64,000 nucleotides of DNA from Gloeophyllum trabeum ATCC 11539 (GCF_000344685.1 NW_006920414.1:1234677-1298676); one strand, 5' to 3'. Counted from the stretch's first letter, positions 1-18,448 are shown. Notes: a model not told the origin generated them from the letters alone. A program made the numbers and translations.

Positions 1-643
1 AAGGCGCGGGGAGGACCCAAGGATGAACCCATCAGAGTAAGTTAGCGGTGTCACGCGGAATGACTTGATTATCATCTCCCTCTGTAGACGGGCTTGTGGT
101 ACTTCTCGAGGCACCCGCCTTACTTTGGAGAGTGAGTACTAGTGCTAGCCGTCACCAAATTTCCATCGGTGACAGACCGACGCTGATTATTAATAATCCA
201 GGATCCTGTGCTGGTGGGGAATATGGATCCTCTGCCTCTCGGCTGGCAATAACCTGGGAGGCGGTGGAAAGGCGGCGCTGCGCGGCTCGGTGGTCTCTCC
301 GATCTTCACGACTCTGTGAGTCTGTTCCTTTCCGCATCACGAGAGAGGGAAACTGATGCAGTGGATACGCAGACTCCTGATGTTCGCCTCGGGCATACCG
401 ATCGCGGAGAAATCGCAAGGCCAGAAGTTCTACGACACGGCTCAGCGACCAGGCAAGTCGGACGCGTGGGACAAGTACCAAGAGTACCTGCGGTCTACCT
501 CGATATTGATACCCATCCCGCCGGCGCTGTACCGTCCCCTGCCTGAGATCGTGAAGCGGACTGTCCTGCTGGACTTGCCTTTGTATCAGTTCACGGGAAG
601 GGATGGGGCGCAGATATTGGAGGACGAGAGGGGGCAGTCGTAG
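1..643 (+). CDS. DUF1295 / steroid 5-alpha-reductase-like membrane protein (3' part)
   Basis: Only the 3' part lies in the window. Exons 1-36, 88-131, 202-315 and 373-643 join in frame across GT...AG introns to about 154 codons ending in TAG. The first full exon reads TGLWYFSRHPPYFGE, the signature C-terminal block of the DUF1295/steroid 5-alpha-reductase fold (TGLWxxSRHPxYFGE). It is followed by a Trp-rich hydrophobic segment and a tail containing FASGIPIAE. Family members are polytopic membrane oxidoreductases acting on sterol or lipid double bonds; the substrate of this fungal subgroup is not known to me. It is convergent with ZPR1, with 141 bp between stop codons. Family assignment is firm, reaction is inference. 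Confidence 0.85.
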
Positions 644-784
644 GGTGTGAATCTCGGACGCCGTATGGATACATTTGCATTGTACATTAGGGATATTGTA
701 CATTATAGTGCTGTGTTTGACACTACTCATACAGGGTTAGGCGGTGTTCGCGTTACGGTCATAGTCCTCACTCTCTCCCAACCC

Positions 785-2443
785 TCAACTGGAAGCTGGA
801 GTTTCCGTCTTCTCTTGCTCCTTGGGCGCGTCACTGGCCGGAGTCGCTTGTTCCTTCGTCGCCTCGTTAGCCGGGTCATTCTCGTACCCTTCGACCTTCA
901 TATCGTTCAGGCCGAGCTCCTCGTTCTGCTCCCACGTGCGGTCGTACGTCTCGACGGTCATATTGGGGTCCGGGTCGGGCGCGTAGAGGTTCTGGAGGTA
1001 CGAGTTGGCGAGGGGATCGTCGAGGATAAGGGTGAAGGGGCGCTCGACGGCCTTGATGGCCTTGAGGTTCTTGAGGAAGGTCTCAAAGGTCTTTTTGTCG
1101 TCCGCGTCGTGCACGGTCGCCTCGCCCGTGTCAAAGACCTTCTCGGAGAGCTCTTCGTAGACCTGGTCGAGGATGCCCTCGAGGGTCGTGAAGCGGCCGC
1201 CGAGCGTGCCGGCCTGCAGGACGAGGTCGATCTCGGGGATGGTGAGGCCGCACGTCTCGCTCTGTGACGTCAATGAAGTGAGCATAGATGTACGATTTGG
1301 GAAGCAAAGGAGGGAGGAGACAGCACCTTGAGGATATCCCGGCTGAGATCCTCCTTGTCCTCGACCTTGAGGGTGATCTTCTTGCCCTTTTCGGAGATGG
1401 CGGAGCCGGCCTTGACCTCGTTGTCGCGGTACCCGCACTTGTCGCAGTTGGTCGACATGATGAGGATCTCCTTGAAGTACGGGATGTTGACCTTTTTCAT
1501 CATGGTGTTGATGTGGTGGCCGCAGCTGGAGCAGGTGCCGGGGAAGACGTAGATCTCCTCGTTCGCGTCCGCGGGGGCGTCCTCTGGGCCGTCGGGCTTG
1601 AACGGCTCGAGCACGCGCGCGCCCTCGGCGGGCTCCTCGCCGTCGTCGGGCGCGATGAGCCCGAGGTCGATGTTTTGCTGCTTTGTGCGGTGGTAGGTGC
1701 GGAGGTTCCAGCGGGGGTCGGCCATGCTGCCGAGGAACTCGATGAAGGAGTTGCCGGCGGGGTCGTCGAGCTTGACGGTGATGGAGCGGGGCAGCTTCTC
1801 GTCGTCGTCGTCGGGGGCGGCGGCGGCGCTGCTCTTGGTGTGCTGGGCGCCCTCGGGCTCCTCCTCAGGGTTGTCGCCGAGGATCTCGGAGAGGGCGTCG
1901 ATGATGTCCTGGATCTTGCGCCAGGCGGCCTCGTCCTGGGCGCGGCGGAGGGGCTGGTGGAAGGAGAGGTCGGCGACGATGTCGCGCAGGAGGCCCTCGA
2001 CGGTGGTGAGCTGGCCGCGGGCGGGGGGGATGGTGAGCTCGAACTCGGGGATGATGACGGAGCAGGACTGGGCCTTGACGAGCTGGCGGTCGAGGTCGGC
2101 CTTGGTGAGGATGCGGGCGGTGTAGACGGTGCCCTCGGGGCGGATGGTGCCGGCGGACTGGATCTCGTTGTTGTGGAAGCCGCAGTGGTCGCAGTGGAAG
2201 GACATGACGATGACCTCGCGGAAGTACGGGATCGAGGTGAGCAGCATGCGGGTGATGCCCTGGGCGGGGGTCAGCGGCGGTGGCAGCGTCATGGACGGTC
2301 GCGCGCACCTGCTGCTCGCAGTTCATGCAGAGCGACTCGATCTCGTCGACGGGCCGGACGTCGTCGTCGTCGGGCCTGCCCTCGTCGCGCGTCTTCTCGA
2401 CGACCGAGCCGATGGGCGGGAAGAACTCGGATGGCTGAGGCAT
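785..2443 (-). CDS. ZPR1: Zinc finger protein ZPR1
   Basis: Three exons (2443-2309, 2259-1327, 1261-785) give about 514 aa. The protein has the ZPR1 duplicated architecture: an N-terminal C4 zinc finger (CMNCEQQ, then HCDHCG about 30 residues later) followed by an alpha/beta domain, then a second finger (CSSCGHH ... NCDKCG) with its own domain containing SETCGLTIPEIDL and GTLGGRFTTLEG. The first finger is split by intron 1 (2260-2308). ZPR1 proteins bind translation elongation factor eEF1A, act as eEF1A-folding chaperones, and shuttle to the nucleus in growing cells. The tail is acidic and Ala/Thr/Glu rich. The start ATG at 2443 heads a 207 bp divergent promoter shared with the ABC transporter. 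Length and both fingers look complete. Confidence 0.96.
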
Positions 2444-2650
2444 GTTGGGGGCTACCGGGGATGCAAAGGATGAAAACTGGACAGTCTGAGCAGGCAGGCC
2501 ATTTCAAGTCGGCAGATAAGATCTGTCTGGAAGCGACTAGAGATGACTTTATCCCGTGGGAGAATCTGTCGGCTGTGAGGCGCTGCGTAGGCGCCGGCCC
2601 GGATGACGCGAGGGACGCAGGAAATGTGGTGCTCGCTGTGCTGCTCGACG

Positions 2651-8626
<5,976 letters not shown>

Positions 8627-9060
8627 AACTCTAGAGGAAAGACAACAAAAGATAGACCGTCTGTATACAAGTACAGCGTAATGCAGTCTTAATGAGTTCG
8701 TCTCTGGTGCAAAAGGGTGCGGAAGGATGCGAAGTCCCATGTTCATCGGACTGGCCATGGGTGAACGCCGCCGGCATGCAACTTGTTGATCAATAGTTGC
8801 TGGCATTGGGATTCTAAATGAGGACATGCACCATCACTTGACTCTCCCGAGACGTCTCAAGTGAAGCAGAAATAGATGTCTTTGCAACTACCACCTCTGG
8901 ATGTGCTGTCTGTTCGGCAGAGCTAATCTGAAATTCGTCTCTGAGTCTCTAAGGAAGACCAACCCACACGCAGGGACCTCGTCAGTGAAATAGCCTGCCG
9001 CTGAAGACCTGCCTTGGAACGGCGTGTGTCAACGTCGGCCAAGCTCTCGCGCTATTGCCG
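8627..9060. other. Intergenic region between two + strand genes
   Basis: This holds the 3' flank of the ABC transporter and the promoter of the nucleotide-sugar transporter. I see no RNA gene, repeat or additional coding-like frame. Confidence 0.6.
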
Positions 9061-10472
9061 ATGTCGAAGAGACAGAATACTACTGCTCGGTTCGACAAGC
9101 TCGAGACTACTAATGCAAGGGTGCCAGTGCTGGACACACGGCGAGATGAGGGCATTACAGCGGTCCTGCCCCGCATCGCCCTCCACTTTGTAGACTTCTC
9201 CCTTGTCTTTTCTATGGTCTTTGGCGGTTGCTGTAGGTGAGCGGGTTGAACAGCATTGTAAGCTGCTATGAGAATACCAAGTGACTGCTTCGTCGTTAGT
9301 AATGTCTGGACCTACGAGCGTCTACTGAAGCTCAGCCCTCAGATAGGTAACGGCACCGATATTCCGTGCTAAGATAAGATCCTGACCACATCACTTATGA
9401 TTAGGGTCTGCATTGACCTTCTCGCAAATGCTGTTCATTACATTGCAAGGCCTGCCGCGGTTCTTGACATGGCAGTCGTCCCAATCATTTCTACCTACTC
9501 TTCGACCGCGACAAGTTCCCATGCGGGAGTGGGCCACGCAAGTGGTGGTTTTGACAGCTGGTTCTTTGCTGAATAACTGGGTGTATGCCTTTGACGTCCC
9601 CATACCGATACAGATTGTGTTTCGCTCAGCAGGTAATAGGTTGTGTCCTTCGCCAACCTTGATTCGCTGACAATCCTACAGTACCTATCGTGTCAATGAT
9701 ATTTGGGTACGTCTTCTTAAGACGGAGTTATTCGTTTACGCAAGTTGTGAGTGTTAGAGCTCCTGTGGTATTTGGAAGCCGTGCGGTGCTTAAAGTAAAG
9801 TACAGGCTGCGGTCGTCATAGTCGTTGTCGGGGTCGTTCTTGCCACCCTTTCTAGATCGTCATCCCAGTCTAGCACTTCCGTGGATACCGGCCGCTATGC
9901 AGTAGGTATCCTGATGCTTGTATCCTCGCTCTTTCTGTCTGGTTTCTTGGGTATCCTGCAAGAGCGCACGTACGGAAAGTACGGACCCTGCTGGAGGGAA
10001 GGTGTATTCTACACGGTATAATTGTTAATTTGCTTTGTTTCTTGCATATAATGACAGTGTCCACCTTTCAGCACTTCCTCTCATTACCAGCGGTCCTGCT
10101 ATTCCTGCCCCATGTCAAGAAAGGATTCCTAGATCTGCATAAAGCATCACCGAGCTTGCAGACGTCAATTCTCATCCTGGCAGCCAACTTAGGGACACAG
10201 CTAGTCTGTGTGTCCGGTGTGAACCAGCTCACATCTGTGCGTTCCTATACCCATATGTGCGAGGTGTCGCTGACACAGGCTTCCAGAGAGTATCATCTGT
10301 CTCGACAAATCTTGTTCTCACAGCTCGCAAAGCAATGAGTCTTTGCCTCAGCGTGTGGTGGTTCGGCAACGGCTGGAACGTCCAACTGGCGTCAGGAGCT
10401 AGTCTTGTTCTGACAGGGTCTCTGTTGTACGCCTTCGCAGGTCTTAGACAATCTGACAAGAAACGGGAATAG
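9061..10472 (+). CDS. UAA-family nucleotide-sugar transporter (YEA4/SLC35B4-like)
   Basis: About 365 aa after removing roughly six short introns. The start is the ATG at 9061 (MSKRQN); the hydrophobic core begins near HFVDFSLVFSMVFGGCC. The family-typical blocks are CCSNVWTYE, GSALTFSQMLFITLQG, RFLT, GILQERTYGKYG and, near the end, SSVSTNLVLTARK. About ten hydrophobic segments can be counted. The closest named relatives are yeast Yea4 and animal SLC35B4, which carry UDP-GlcNAc/UDP-xylose across ER or Golgi membranes and in yeast support chitin synthesis. The protein ends in KKRE, a dilysine ER-retrieval signal (K at -3 and -4), favouring an ER location. UDP-GlcNAc is the likely substrate by homology only. 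Confidence 0.9.
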
Positions 10473-10640
10473 AATATAGGCCTTTATGCATTATGGCCCG
10501 TACAGCGCCCAGGCAGAGCTAACTGCGGCCGCCAACTTCTGGCGGGACTCGTCACGAGCAACACTACATACTAGATCTACATGAGACAGTACGACACATC
10601 CGATTTGAATTCATAAAAATCATGAAGCCAGGAAGGCGTA

Positions 10641-12027
10641 CTACCAGCCGAAGATGAGATCAGATACTTTCCCCACAATGCCCTTGTCCGGCGAACCATT
10701 CTGCCCAGGTATAGGGAAGTTGAAATGTTGCGACTCGTGCGGCTTGAATGCCGCATTGGCAGGCGCGAGCTTGAGCGGCGTGCCCACCGGCGGGCGCGTG
10801 TCCATCGGGTTGGGCGAGGAGGACGTGTCCATCACGTCTGGAGAGCCCCCGTATTGGTCGGCAACTTGGTAGACATGGTCCATATGCCGCACGACGCCTT
10901 TCCCCAGGGCAGCCTCGGCTTGCGCCTGATCCTGTAGTAACAGTCAGTAAGGATGGATATGAGGTTGAGGGATAGGATGATACTGACAGCCCACTTGACG
11001 CCGACCATCCACGCGCCGCTCAGAACGTCCCCGTTCTTCTTGATGGCACGCAGCGCGTCGATAGGCTTCTTGTACCCTATCCGGAAGCAGTTCACGATCT
11101 CGGCGTTGGGGTCGGCTTCGGTCGTGTCCCCCAGCGAGCGGAAGTACTCGACGGTGGCGCTGTACCGGTCTGGCGGGTATCCGTACACGATAACGTAGAG
11201 AGGCTGGGAGGAGGGGGTGGTTCCGACTGGGGTACCGGATGTTGTTTGGGAGCGGGAATGGCGGGGCTTGGGAGTTGAGGGGAGGTCTTCGGGGTATTTC
11301 TGGGAGAGAGGATGGAGTAGGCATAGAATGAGGGTTGCGATAGAAAGTGGCACTCACGCGCTGGCTAAGACGCATTCGCACCACGTTGGGGTCGGCAGGC
11401 TCGTTTGGGATGTCGTGAACGGACAGGGTGGGCGGGCCTTCCTCATCAGGGAGAAGTTGGTCTCTTGCACAAAAGTTAGTTCAGGCAGTATGGAAGACCC
11501 GAGGAAGCGAACAAACTTCTTGCTCGCAAACATTGAAGTGTTATTGGACCTATGGTCGAGGCCGCGCGTGAGCAGGGGGCTGAGTTTCGCTTTGGTCGGG
11601 ATGAGAGGGAGCTCGCCGCGTCCAGTATCGGGAGCCATCATCTACTCAATGATCAGTAACAGACACAATTTCAAGCAAATTTGCACTAACTCCTGGTGGA
11701 GGGTCAGACTACAATACTTGGTTAATTCGGAAGAAACCTCAGTCGTGGACAACGCTGCTTACTAGCATGTAACCAGTCTGGTATGTGGGCCTTATCTGTG
11801 ACAGCCTTATATTTCAGGTCAAATGGAAGTACCCCTTCAGCACGTACAGCAGATGCCCATGACGGGGGAAGAGACGGTCCCGGATCTTTAGAGGTAGCAA
11901 AGGGTGAGTTGGCCGCAGGGACGAACGGCGAGCTGTACGACGAGCCAGCCGAGTACTGTTTCTGGCGGTCCTGACTCAAGTCGAAGTTGTTGCGAGGCGG
12001 CGCGTTCCCGTAAGACGAAGAAAACAT
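10641..12027 (-). CDS. NUP53: Nucleoporin Nup35/Nup53 (RRM_NUP35/MPPN domain)
   Basis: About 350-380 aa. The N-terminus (MFSSSYGNAPPRNNFDLS) is disordered. The middle carries the acidic segment LLPDEEGPPTLSVHDIPNE. An RRM-like MPPN domain follows, with LYVIVYGYPPDRYSATVEYF, FRIGYKKPIDALRAIKKNG and GAWMVGVKWA. The extreme C-terminus, KVSDLIFGW, is the amphipathic helix with which Nup53/Nup35 binds the nuclear membrane. The protein is part of the inner ring of the nuclear pore, with Nic96 and Nup155/170 as partners. One exon joint near 11640-11770 could not be resolved cleanly: an in-frame TAG sits immediately before the ATG of the second large exon, so an intron must end there. Divergent from POL3 (210 bp). 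Confidence 0.9.
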
Positions 12028-12143
12028 TGCTGCAGCGCAGATTGTGGCAGGTCCAGGTCGACGAGTGGCTTCAGCGCGTTCAACATGCACAGCTATTTTT
12101 AGCCGACGCTTTCCCACGAATACGCGGTCCCAAACACTGCCAA

Positions 12144-12149
12144 ACGCGT
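12144..12149. promoter_or_regulatory. MCB-like element (ACGCGT) upstream of POL3
   Basis: ACGCGT lies 89 bp before the POL3 start codon, with GACGCGAGACGCGG about 20 bp further on. In ascomycete yeasts MCB sites bind MBF and drive G1/S transcription of DNA-synthesis genes, POL3 among them. The hexamer is expected by chance every few kb here, so its meaning rests on position and target. Confidence 0.45.
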
Positions 12150-12237
12150 CTCGCTTAGCACGTTTATTAGACGCGAGACGCGGTCTATACGCAGCGTCTT
12201 GCAGGTCGCTTCCTTCGCTCTATATCGTTCTGCCACA

Positions 12238-15200
12238 ATGACGACCGCGATGACTGCGCCAGTTCTCTCCGACAAAGAGAACCATTCATTATCGCGGTAC
12301 GCGGAGCTCATTGTCGCGTCATATCCGTGCTAAACGCGCTCCACTCATCATTCAGACACAGCGAGGGCACGTCCTCGGAACCTGCAACGAAAAAAAGAAA
12401 GCTCGGACCTTCAGGACCGTCCTCGTCACAACCTCTACAGTCGCAGCCTTCATTTGCGGATGTACTGGAGAAACTTCAGGAAGAGTCCGGGGACCGAACG
12501 GGTATGCAGTCATTCGGGCAGATGCGTGGTGGACATTGACGGTCTTCTCTGCAGATGCTGAGGGCGGTGCCGATGATTGGGATCGACCTCCCATGCCTCA
12601 GCTGAACGACAGAAAAGACACCATTAGTGCGTAGCTGGTCGAAGGCCCTTTGGTATACCACTCACTGCATCCCGCAGTCTTTCAGCAGATTGATATCGAG
12701 GATTCCTATGAATCAGGTGTGACTGTTCGGATGTACGGTGTGACTGAGGTATTTCAGCACGTATTCCGCCCATGCTTCAGCTCAACCCATCTCTGTAGAC
12801 TGGTCACAGTGTGCTCGCGCACGTAACGGATTTCCTTCCATATTTTTACATTCCTGCACCCCGAGGATTCACGGAGGCGGACGTCGGTGCCTTTCAAATC
12901 TATCTTAATGTATGTCGTCATTGCTCCGCCTGGGGTTGTTATCCTCTAAATGTCTATCCAGAATCTTACTGGAGGCGTCCGTGGCGCTGAATTGGCCAGG
13001 AAACGCAGCCTGTGGGGATACAAGGGCGATGACTGGGTTATGTTCATCAAACTGACCATTGTGGATCCCAAGACTCTGCCCAAAGTTCGAGATACGTGTA
13101 CTTTCGTTGGTCTCGCATTTCGAAGCCTGACCCTTCATCCTGTATCTACGCGTCTTCGAAAGAGGGGAGTGTGCCTTCCGAGACTTTTTCTCTGGGCCGG
13201 TGTCCACATATGAGAGTAATATTGTCTATACTCTGAGATTTATGATCGATACCAAGGTACGTGCGGCCAGATACTGTTTCCCGTCCTATACTAAGCTTTT
13301 GATAGGTTGTCGGAATGAACTGGATCGAGGTCCCTGCCGGGAAGTATCAGCTTCTTACCGGGGACCAAAAGCGTTCAAACTGCCAGATCGAGCTCAAAGT
13401 CAGGTTCGTCGCTTTCTTGGCTGTACATTGAGCGCAGCACTGAAGCGTCCCCAGATATGACCAATTTATTTCTCATGCTCCCGAAGGCCAGTGGTCGAAA
13501 CTCGCGCCGTTACGCATCCTGAGCTTCGACATCGAGTGTGCCGGCCGCAAGGGCATCTTCCCCGAAGCCGAGATAGATCCTGTCATCCAGATCGCAAACA
13601 TGGTGACCCGCCAGGGTGAAAGCAAGCCTTTCATCCGGAACGTCTTTACGTTGAACACGTGTTCGAATATCCTGGGCTCTCAAGTGCTATCGTTCGACGA
13701 TGAGGCGAAGATGTTGCAGGCGTGGCGCGATTTCGTGGATAAAGTCGATCCTGATGTAGTCATTGGGTATAACTCTGCGAATTTCGATCTGCCGTACTTG
13801 CTTGACCGGGCGAAGACGCTGGGAGCGAAGAAGTTCCCGTACCTTGGCAGGTTGAAAAGTACGGCCTCCAGACTCATTTATCATCTGTGCTCCACTGACA
13901 ACACATAGATACTAAGACGCAGACGAAGGATACACATTTCTCGTCTAAAGCCTACGGACAGCGTGACTCCAAGGAAACGCCAATGGATGGACGGCTGCAG
14001 ATTGATATGCTACAATACATGCAGCGGGAGTTCAAGCTGCGTAGCTACACTCTCAACTCGGTTTGTGCGCAGTTCCTTGGCGAACAGAAGGAGGACGTGC
14101 ACCACTCCGTCATTACGGAGCTGCAAAACGGCACGCCAGAGTCGCGTCGACGGTTAGCGGTCTATTGTCTCAAGGTCCGAGGAATGTTTAAGTGTCGGAA
14201 ACTAACTGACATACTCGCGCGACAGGACGCTTACTTGCCGCAACGGCTGATGGACAAGCTGATGTGTTTCGTCAATTTAACGGAGATGGCTCGTGTCACG
14301 GGCGTGCCGTTCAACTTCTTGCTTGCTCGTGGGCAGTCGATCAAGGTGTTATCGCAGCTGTTCAGACGAGCCAATGAGGAAGGCTACGTGGTGCCTGCCC
14401 TGAAGGGAGAAGGTTCGTGGCACAGGTATTTATTTGTTTTGGATATCGCTCAACATTCGGTCTAGGCACGGATGATCAGTATGAGGGAGCCACTGTCATC
14501 GAACCAAGCAAGGGATACTATGATGTGCCCATTGCCACGCTGGATTTCAGCTCTCTGTATCCGTCGATCATGATGGCGCATAACCTGTGCTACACGACGC
14601 TACTTGATAAGGCAACAATAGACAGATTGCACCTTGTCAAGGACGTAGATTACGTGCAGACACCTAATAACGGTGTGTATATGACCATGCTTGCAACCGA
14701 CCGTACTGACAACGGGGTAGATTTCTTTGTCAAGGCTTCGAAGCGAAAAGGATTGCTGCCCAGCGTTCTTGAGGACCTCATCTCTGCCCGGAAGCGGGCC
14801 AAGGCTGACCTGAAGAAGGAGACGGACCCATTCAAGCGAGCCGTGCTAGACGGTCGACAGCTCGCTCTCAAAGTACGTGTTCTCCAGTCGCATCCACGAA
14901 AATTCACACTAAAACGGGTTTGCTGCTCAGATCAGTGCGAACTCCGTATATGGATTCACTGGTGCCACCGTCGGAAAACTACCGTGTCTGCCCATATCAT
15001 CTAGTGTCACTGCGTATGGTCGCCAAATGATTGAGAAGACGAAGCAGGAGGTGGAGGCGGAATACTCCATTGCCAATGGCCGTTCGCATGATGCTAAGGT
15101 CATTTATGGTGATACCGACTCTGTGATGGTGAAATTTGGACCCTCAGATTTGAAGGAGGTCATGGCACTAGGTCAGTATAGGCTTCCTTCGCGTGCAACT

Positions 15201-16699
15201 GTGTGGTTAACGCAACCTACGGAACGAACAGGGAGCGAGGCTGCTGACTTTGTGACGTCGAAGTTCATAAAGCCCATTAAGCTCGAATTCGAGAAGGTCT
15301 ACTTTCCATACTTATTGATTAGCAAGAAGCGTTATGCGGGTCTCTATTGGACGAGGCCTGAGAAGTATGACAAGATGGATTCCAAGGGTATCGAGGTAGG
15401 GGTCTAGATTTGCTATTCGTCGTAATCCAGGCGCTCAGCTATTCTCAGACTGTGCGACGAGACAACTGTCGTCTGGTGTCTACGGTCATTGAGACATGCC
15501 TGCACAAGATGTTGATTGACCGTGACGTGAAGGGTGCTGAGGAGTAAGCGCATTCCTTGCATCCATGTTCTCCAATCTGACGGACGGGTAGGTATGTGAA
15601 GCAAACGATATCAGAATTATTGCAGAATAAGGTCGATATGTCACAATTGGTCATTACGAAAGCCTTGGCGAAGTCTGGTTCGTTTTACGCTATTGGTCAG
15701 ATATGTGGTGCTCTCTGACACTTCTTCGTAGACTATGCGGCTAAACAAGCACATGTTGAGCTCGCGGAGCGAATGAAGCAACGCGATGCTGGTATGTGGG
15801 CCTACACCCTTTGTGCCGTTTAACCGCCAACCCTTTCGTCTGAAGGTTCCGCGCCTAACCTTGGCGATCGTGTTGCGTACGTTATTGTGAAAGGCATCAA
15901 AGGTTAGCCGCAACGTCTTGCTCCATTGATAGCCTGTTAAGTATTTGGTAGGTGCTGCGGCCTACGAGAAATCCGAGGATCCGCTATATGTCCTTGAGAA
16001 TAACATCCCTATCGACACCAAGTACTACTTGGATAATCAATTGTCGAAACCATTGATGCGTATCTTCGAACCAATTCTCGGCGAGAAGGCGTCATCTCTC
16101 CGTGAGTGTCTCGCACTTCACCCCGTCGACGCTTCCTAATAGACCGGCATGTGAATAGTATCAGGAGGGCACACCAGGTCTATCCAGATCGCTACTCCAA
16201 CAGTCGGCGGTCTGATGAAGTTCGCGGTGAAGACCGTTACTTGCCTAGGGTGCAAAACGCCTCTGCGAGCCAACAACAGCGTCAAAGGTACGTATCACAT
16301 CGTCGATGTGGCGGAGGTCCTTCTAACTCTGTGAAGGTGGCGCTGTTTGCAAGAACTGCAAGCCCAAGCTCGGGGAGCTGTATCAGAAACAGGTGCGTCT
16401 TATATACTTCCTGCCGGAACCCCTATACCCTCTGACGGTGAGTAACTCTAGGTCATTGGTACATCTGAGCTGCAAGTTCGCTTCTCACGTCTCTGGACAC
16501 AATGCCAACGTTGTCAAGGGTCCTTGCATCAGGTACGGTGTTGAATGTATTGACCAGGTACTGCTTTCTAACGAGCTACTCTTAGGACGTCCTGTGTACC
16601 AGTAAAGATTGCCCCATATTCTATATGCGAAAGAAAGCACAGAAAGATGTCGAAGATGCAGAGACTGTACTGGACCGTTTTCACGCAGAGGAGTGGTAA
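12238..16699 (+). CDS. POL3: DNA polymerase delta catalytic subunit
   Basis: About 1,100 aa in roughly 20 exons, the normal family length. The N-terminus includes a basic KKRKL stretch (likely nuclear import). The 3'-5' exonuclease shows motif Exo I FDIEC, plus [18 protein letters not shown] and the block following. The polymerase domain carries motif [18 protein letters not shown], the B-region block [16 protein letters not shown] and motif C YGDTDS with its two catalytic Asp. The C-terminus has CysA (CLGC ... CKNC, zinc, PCNA binding) and CysB (CQRC ... C-x4-C, 4Fe-4S cluster, binds the B subunit). This is the lagging-strand replicase that also serves excision repair. An intron of about 47 nt near 14674-14720 removes an apparent insertion before the [13 protein letters not shown] block. 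All catalytic residues are present. Confidence 0.97.
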
Positions 16700-18448
16700 T
16701 TTTTGTTATTGTATCCGTAATTTATACTTAGTCTCGAGGATGTGTATAATCGTGACGTACTATATATTGAATAACAGCAACGGGTCATAGTACCAGCTAC
16801 AGTGAATGCACTTATTATGGGCGGCTAGTGGCAGTTCGAAGGGCATTCCAGATACAATACCTGGCACGATTCCAGACGGGCGGCGACTGCTAGTCCCGGC
16901 GAAATAGCAAAAACTTGCAAAACGGCTGAGAGTATGAAGGCCATCGGGACAGGCACCCATCAGGCTTTATATCTAGTTGGTCGAGAGGGTAGATTATCTC
17001 CACACAGCAGGACCGTCGTAAGTACTGCTGAAGGGGACGGTACACAGGGAACATATGTTACTATGTAGGTCTTCGACCAATCATAAGTTATTCCGGCGCT
17101 AACCGAACGGTCGGATGACATGGGGACAAACAATACCACGCCACAAGCGCGTCCTGGACTCCTTGCCACATATTTATTTGGTAGGGTGCAGATTCATTTA
17201 CTCTACCTAAAAGGCCACACCCGACTTTCCTGGTCACACACCTGCCTCGGGTCATCCGGAGCGGTTGAACTGCCTTCTGTCACCGTTCATTGGCCCACTG
17301 GACGCAACTGCACCCAGCGATGTGATAAGCTCAGTGTCTTTTCTTATCCCTGAAATCAAACTCGCGAGCTCGTACTTGCGCCTCGTGCTGCATGTCACCC
17401 TGCTGATGCCAGTATGCATGCTGCCTAGCAGGTGATCTCTATGGGTGCGATATTTCTTACTTCGCAGCAGTTCTCCATTTGGGAAGTCAGCCAGTTGAGC
17501 CTTCATGACACGCCACAAGTGTCTCACGCGTGTCGGGAATATCGTCTGTGAATGCATCTCTAGCTAGGAGATTTGAGCCAGAGAGAGAGCACATGAGCGT
17601 CATATCAGTACGTTCTCTCACAGTCAAATCCTCCCATGGACAAGGTCCTCAATAATTTCAAGCGAATAGAGAGTATATGTCTACAATCCCGGCGCCAAAC
17701 CTTCCTGCTACGGTGAACGGTCCGAGGTTGCACCTTGTAGAGTGGAGTATTAGAGAATCGTCGCCATGACTTCCTCTTCGGCTTGGGCGAGCCCGAGGGC
17801 GATAGGCTCCACGCTTGCTCCTGGTCGTCTGCACCCTCGTACCCTCTTGCGACGATATTGGCGGGTCACGATTGGCCCACGAACAGAGGCATTATAATTC
17901 AGGATTGCATGCTGCTGGCTATCACTTTTGCAAATCGTCTGTATCGCCTTGGTCGTCCGGCGGCGGCGGCCTGCATTTCTTCTAAACCTGAAGTCCTCAG
18001 CTTTCTTGCGGTCTAAACATAGAGTCGTCCTTCTTCTTAAAGTCCCGGGGAAGTTACAACGTCTTGCACCCTGAATCTTGCCTTTAGACCTGCTTCTCAA
18101 CCTATCGTGACCCCGCAGTGATCTTCTACAACCTGATACTGACCTCCGTGAGCCGATAGTAAGTGGTCATCCGCGCCTGATCATGATTCGACCATATGGT
18201 TCTCATCCTCATCGGGGACTTGTCGTGAGCGTTCACTGGCCTTCATTCTTTTCTGGTTTTGACTCTCTCCGATGCTTGAGCATCGGAACTTATGTGTCAC
18301 GTCCGCGAGTTGTAACTCATGGTCCATGCGCCGAGTGCTACCATCATGGAGCTGCGGGAAATCCAACCCCGTCAGCTTTGCTTAAGAGCAGTCAGCCAAC
18401 TCGTGTAACCAGCGGTGAATCACGTCCCCTCATCAACCCTACATCGCT
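16700..18448. other. 1.75 kb gene-free region (POL3 3' flank, GH16 promoter)
   Basis: Short frames exist on both strands but none shows a domain, hydrophobic pattern or splice-connected extension. I found no terminal repeats, tRNA structure or long direct repeats. It is the longest gene-free stretch in the window and ends at the start codon of a secreted hydrolase, so an extended regulatory promoter is the simplest reading. Confidence 0.5.

Noticed and set aside
14674..14720. Apparent 15-16 residue insertion in DNA polymerase delta
   Set aside because: The segment has GTGTGT donor, CTGAC branch-like and GTAG acceptor sequences, and removing it restores the family sequence, so it is an intron.
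17750..18100. 116-codon basic frame on the - strand upstream of the GH16 gene
   Set aside because: Arg-rich random composition, no domain, no splice-linked extension and no plausible promoter context.
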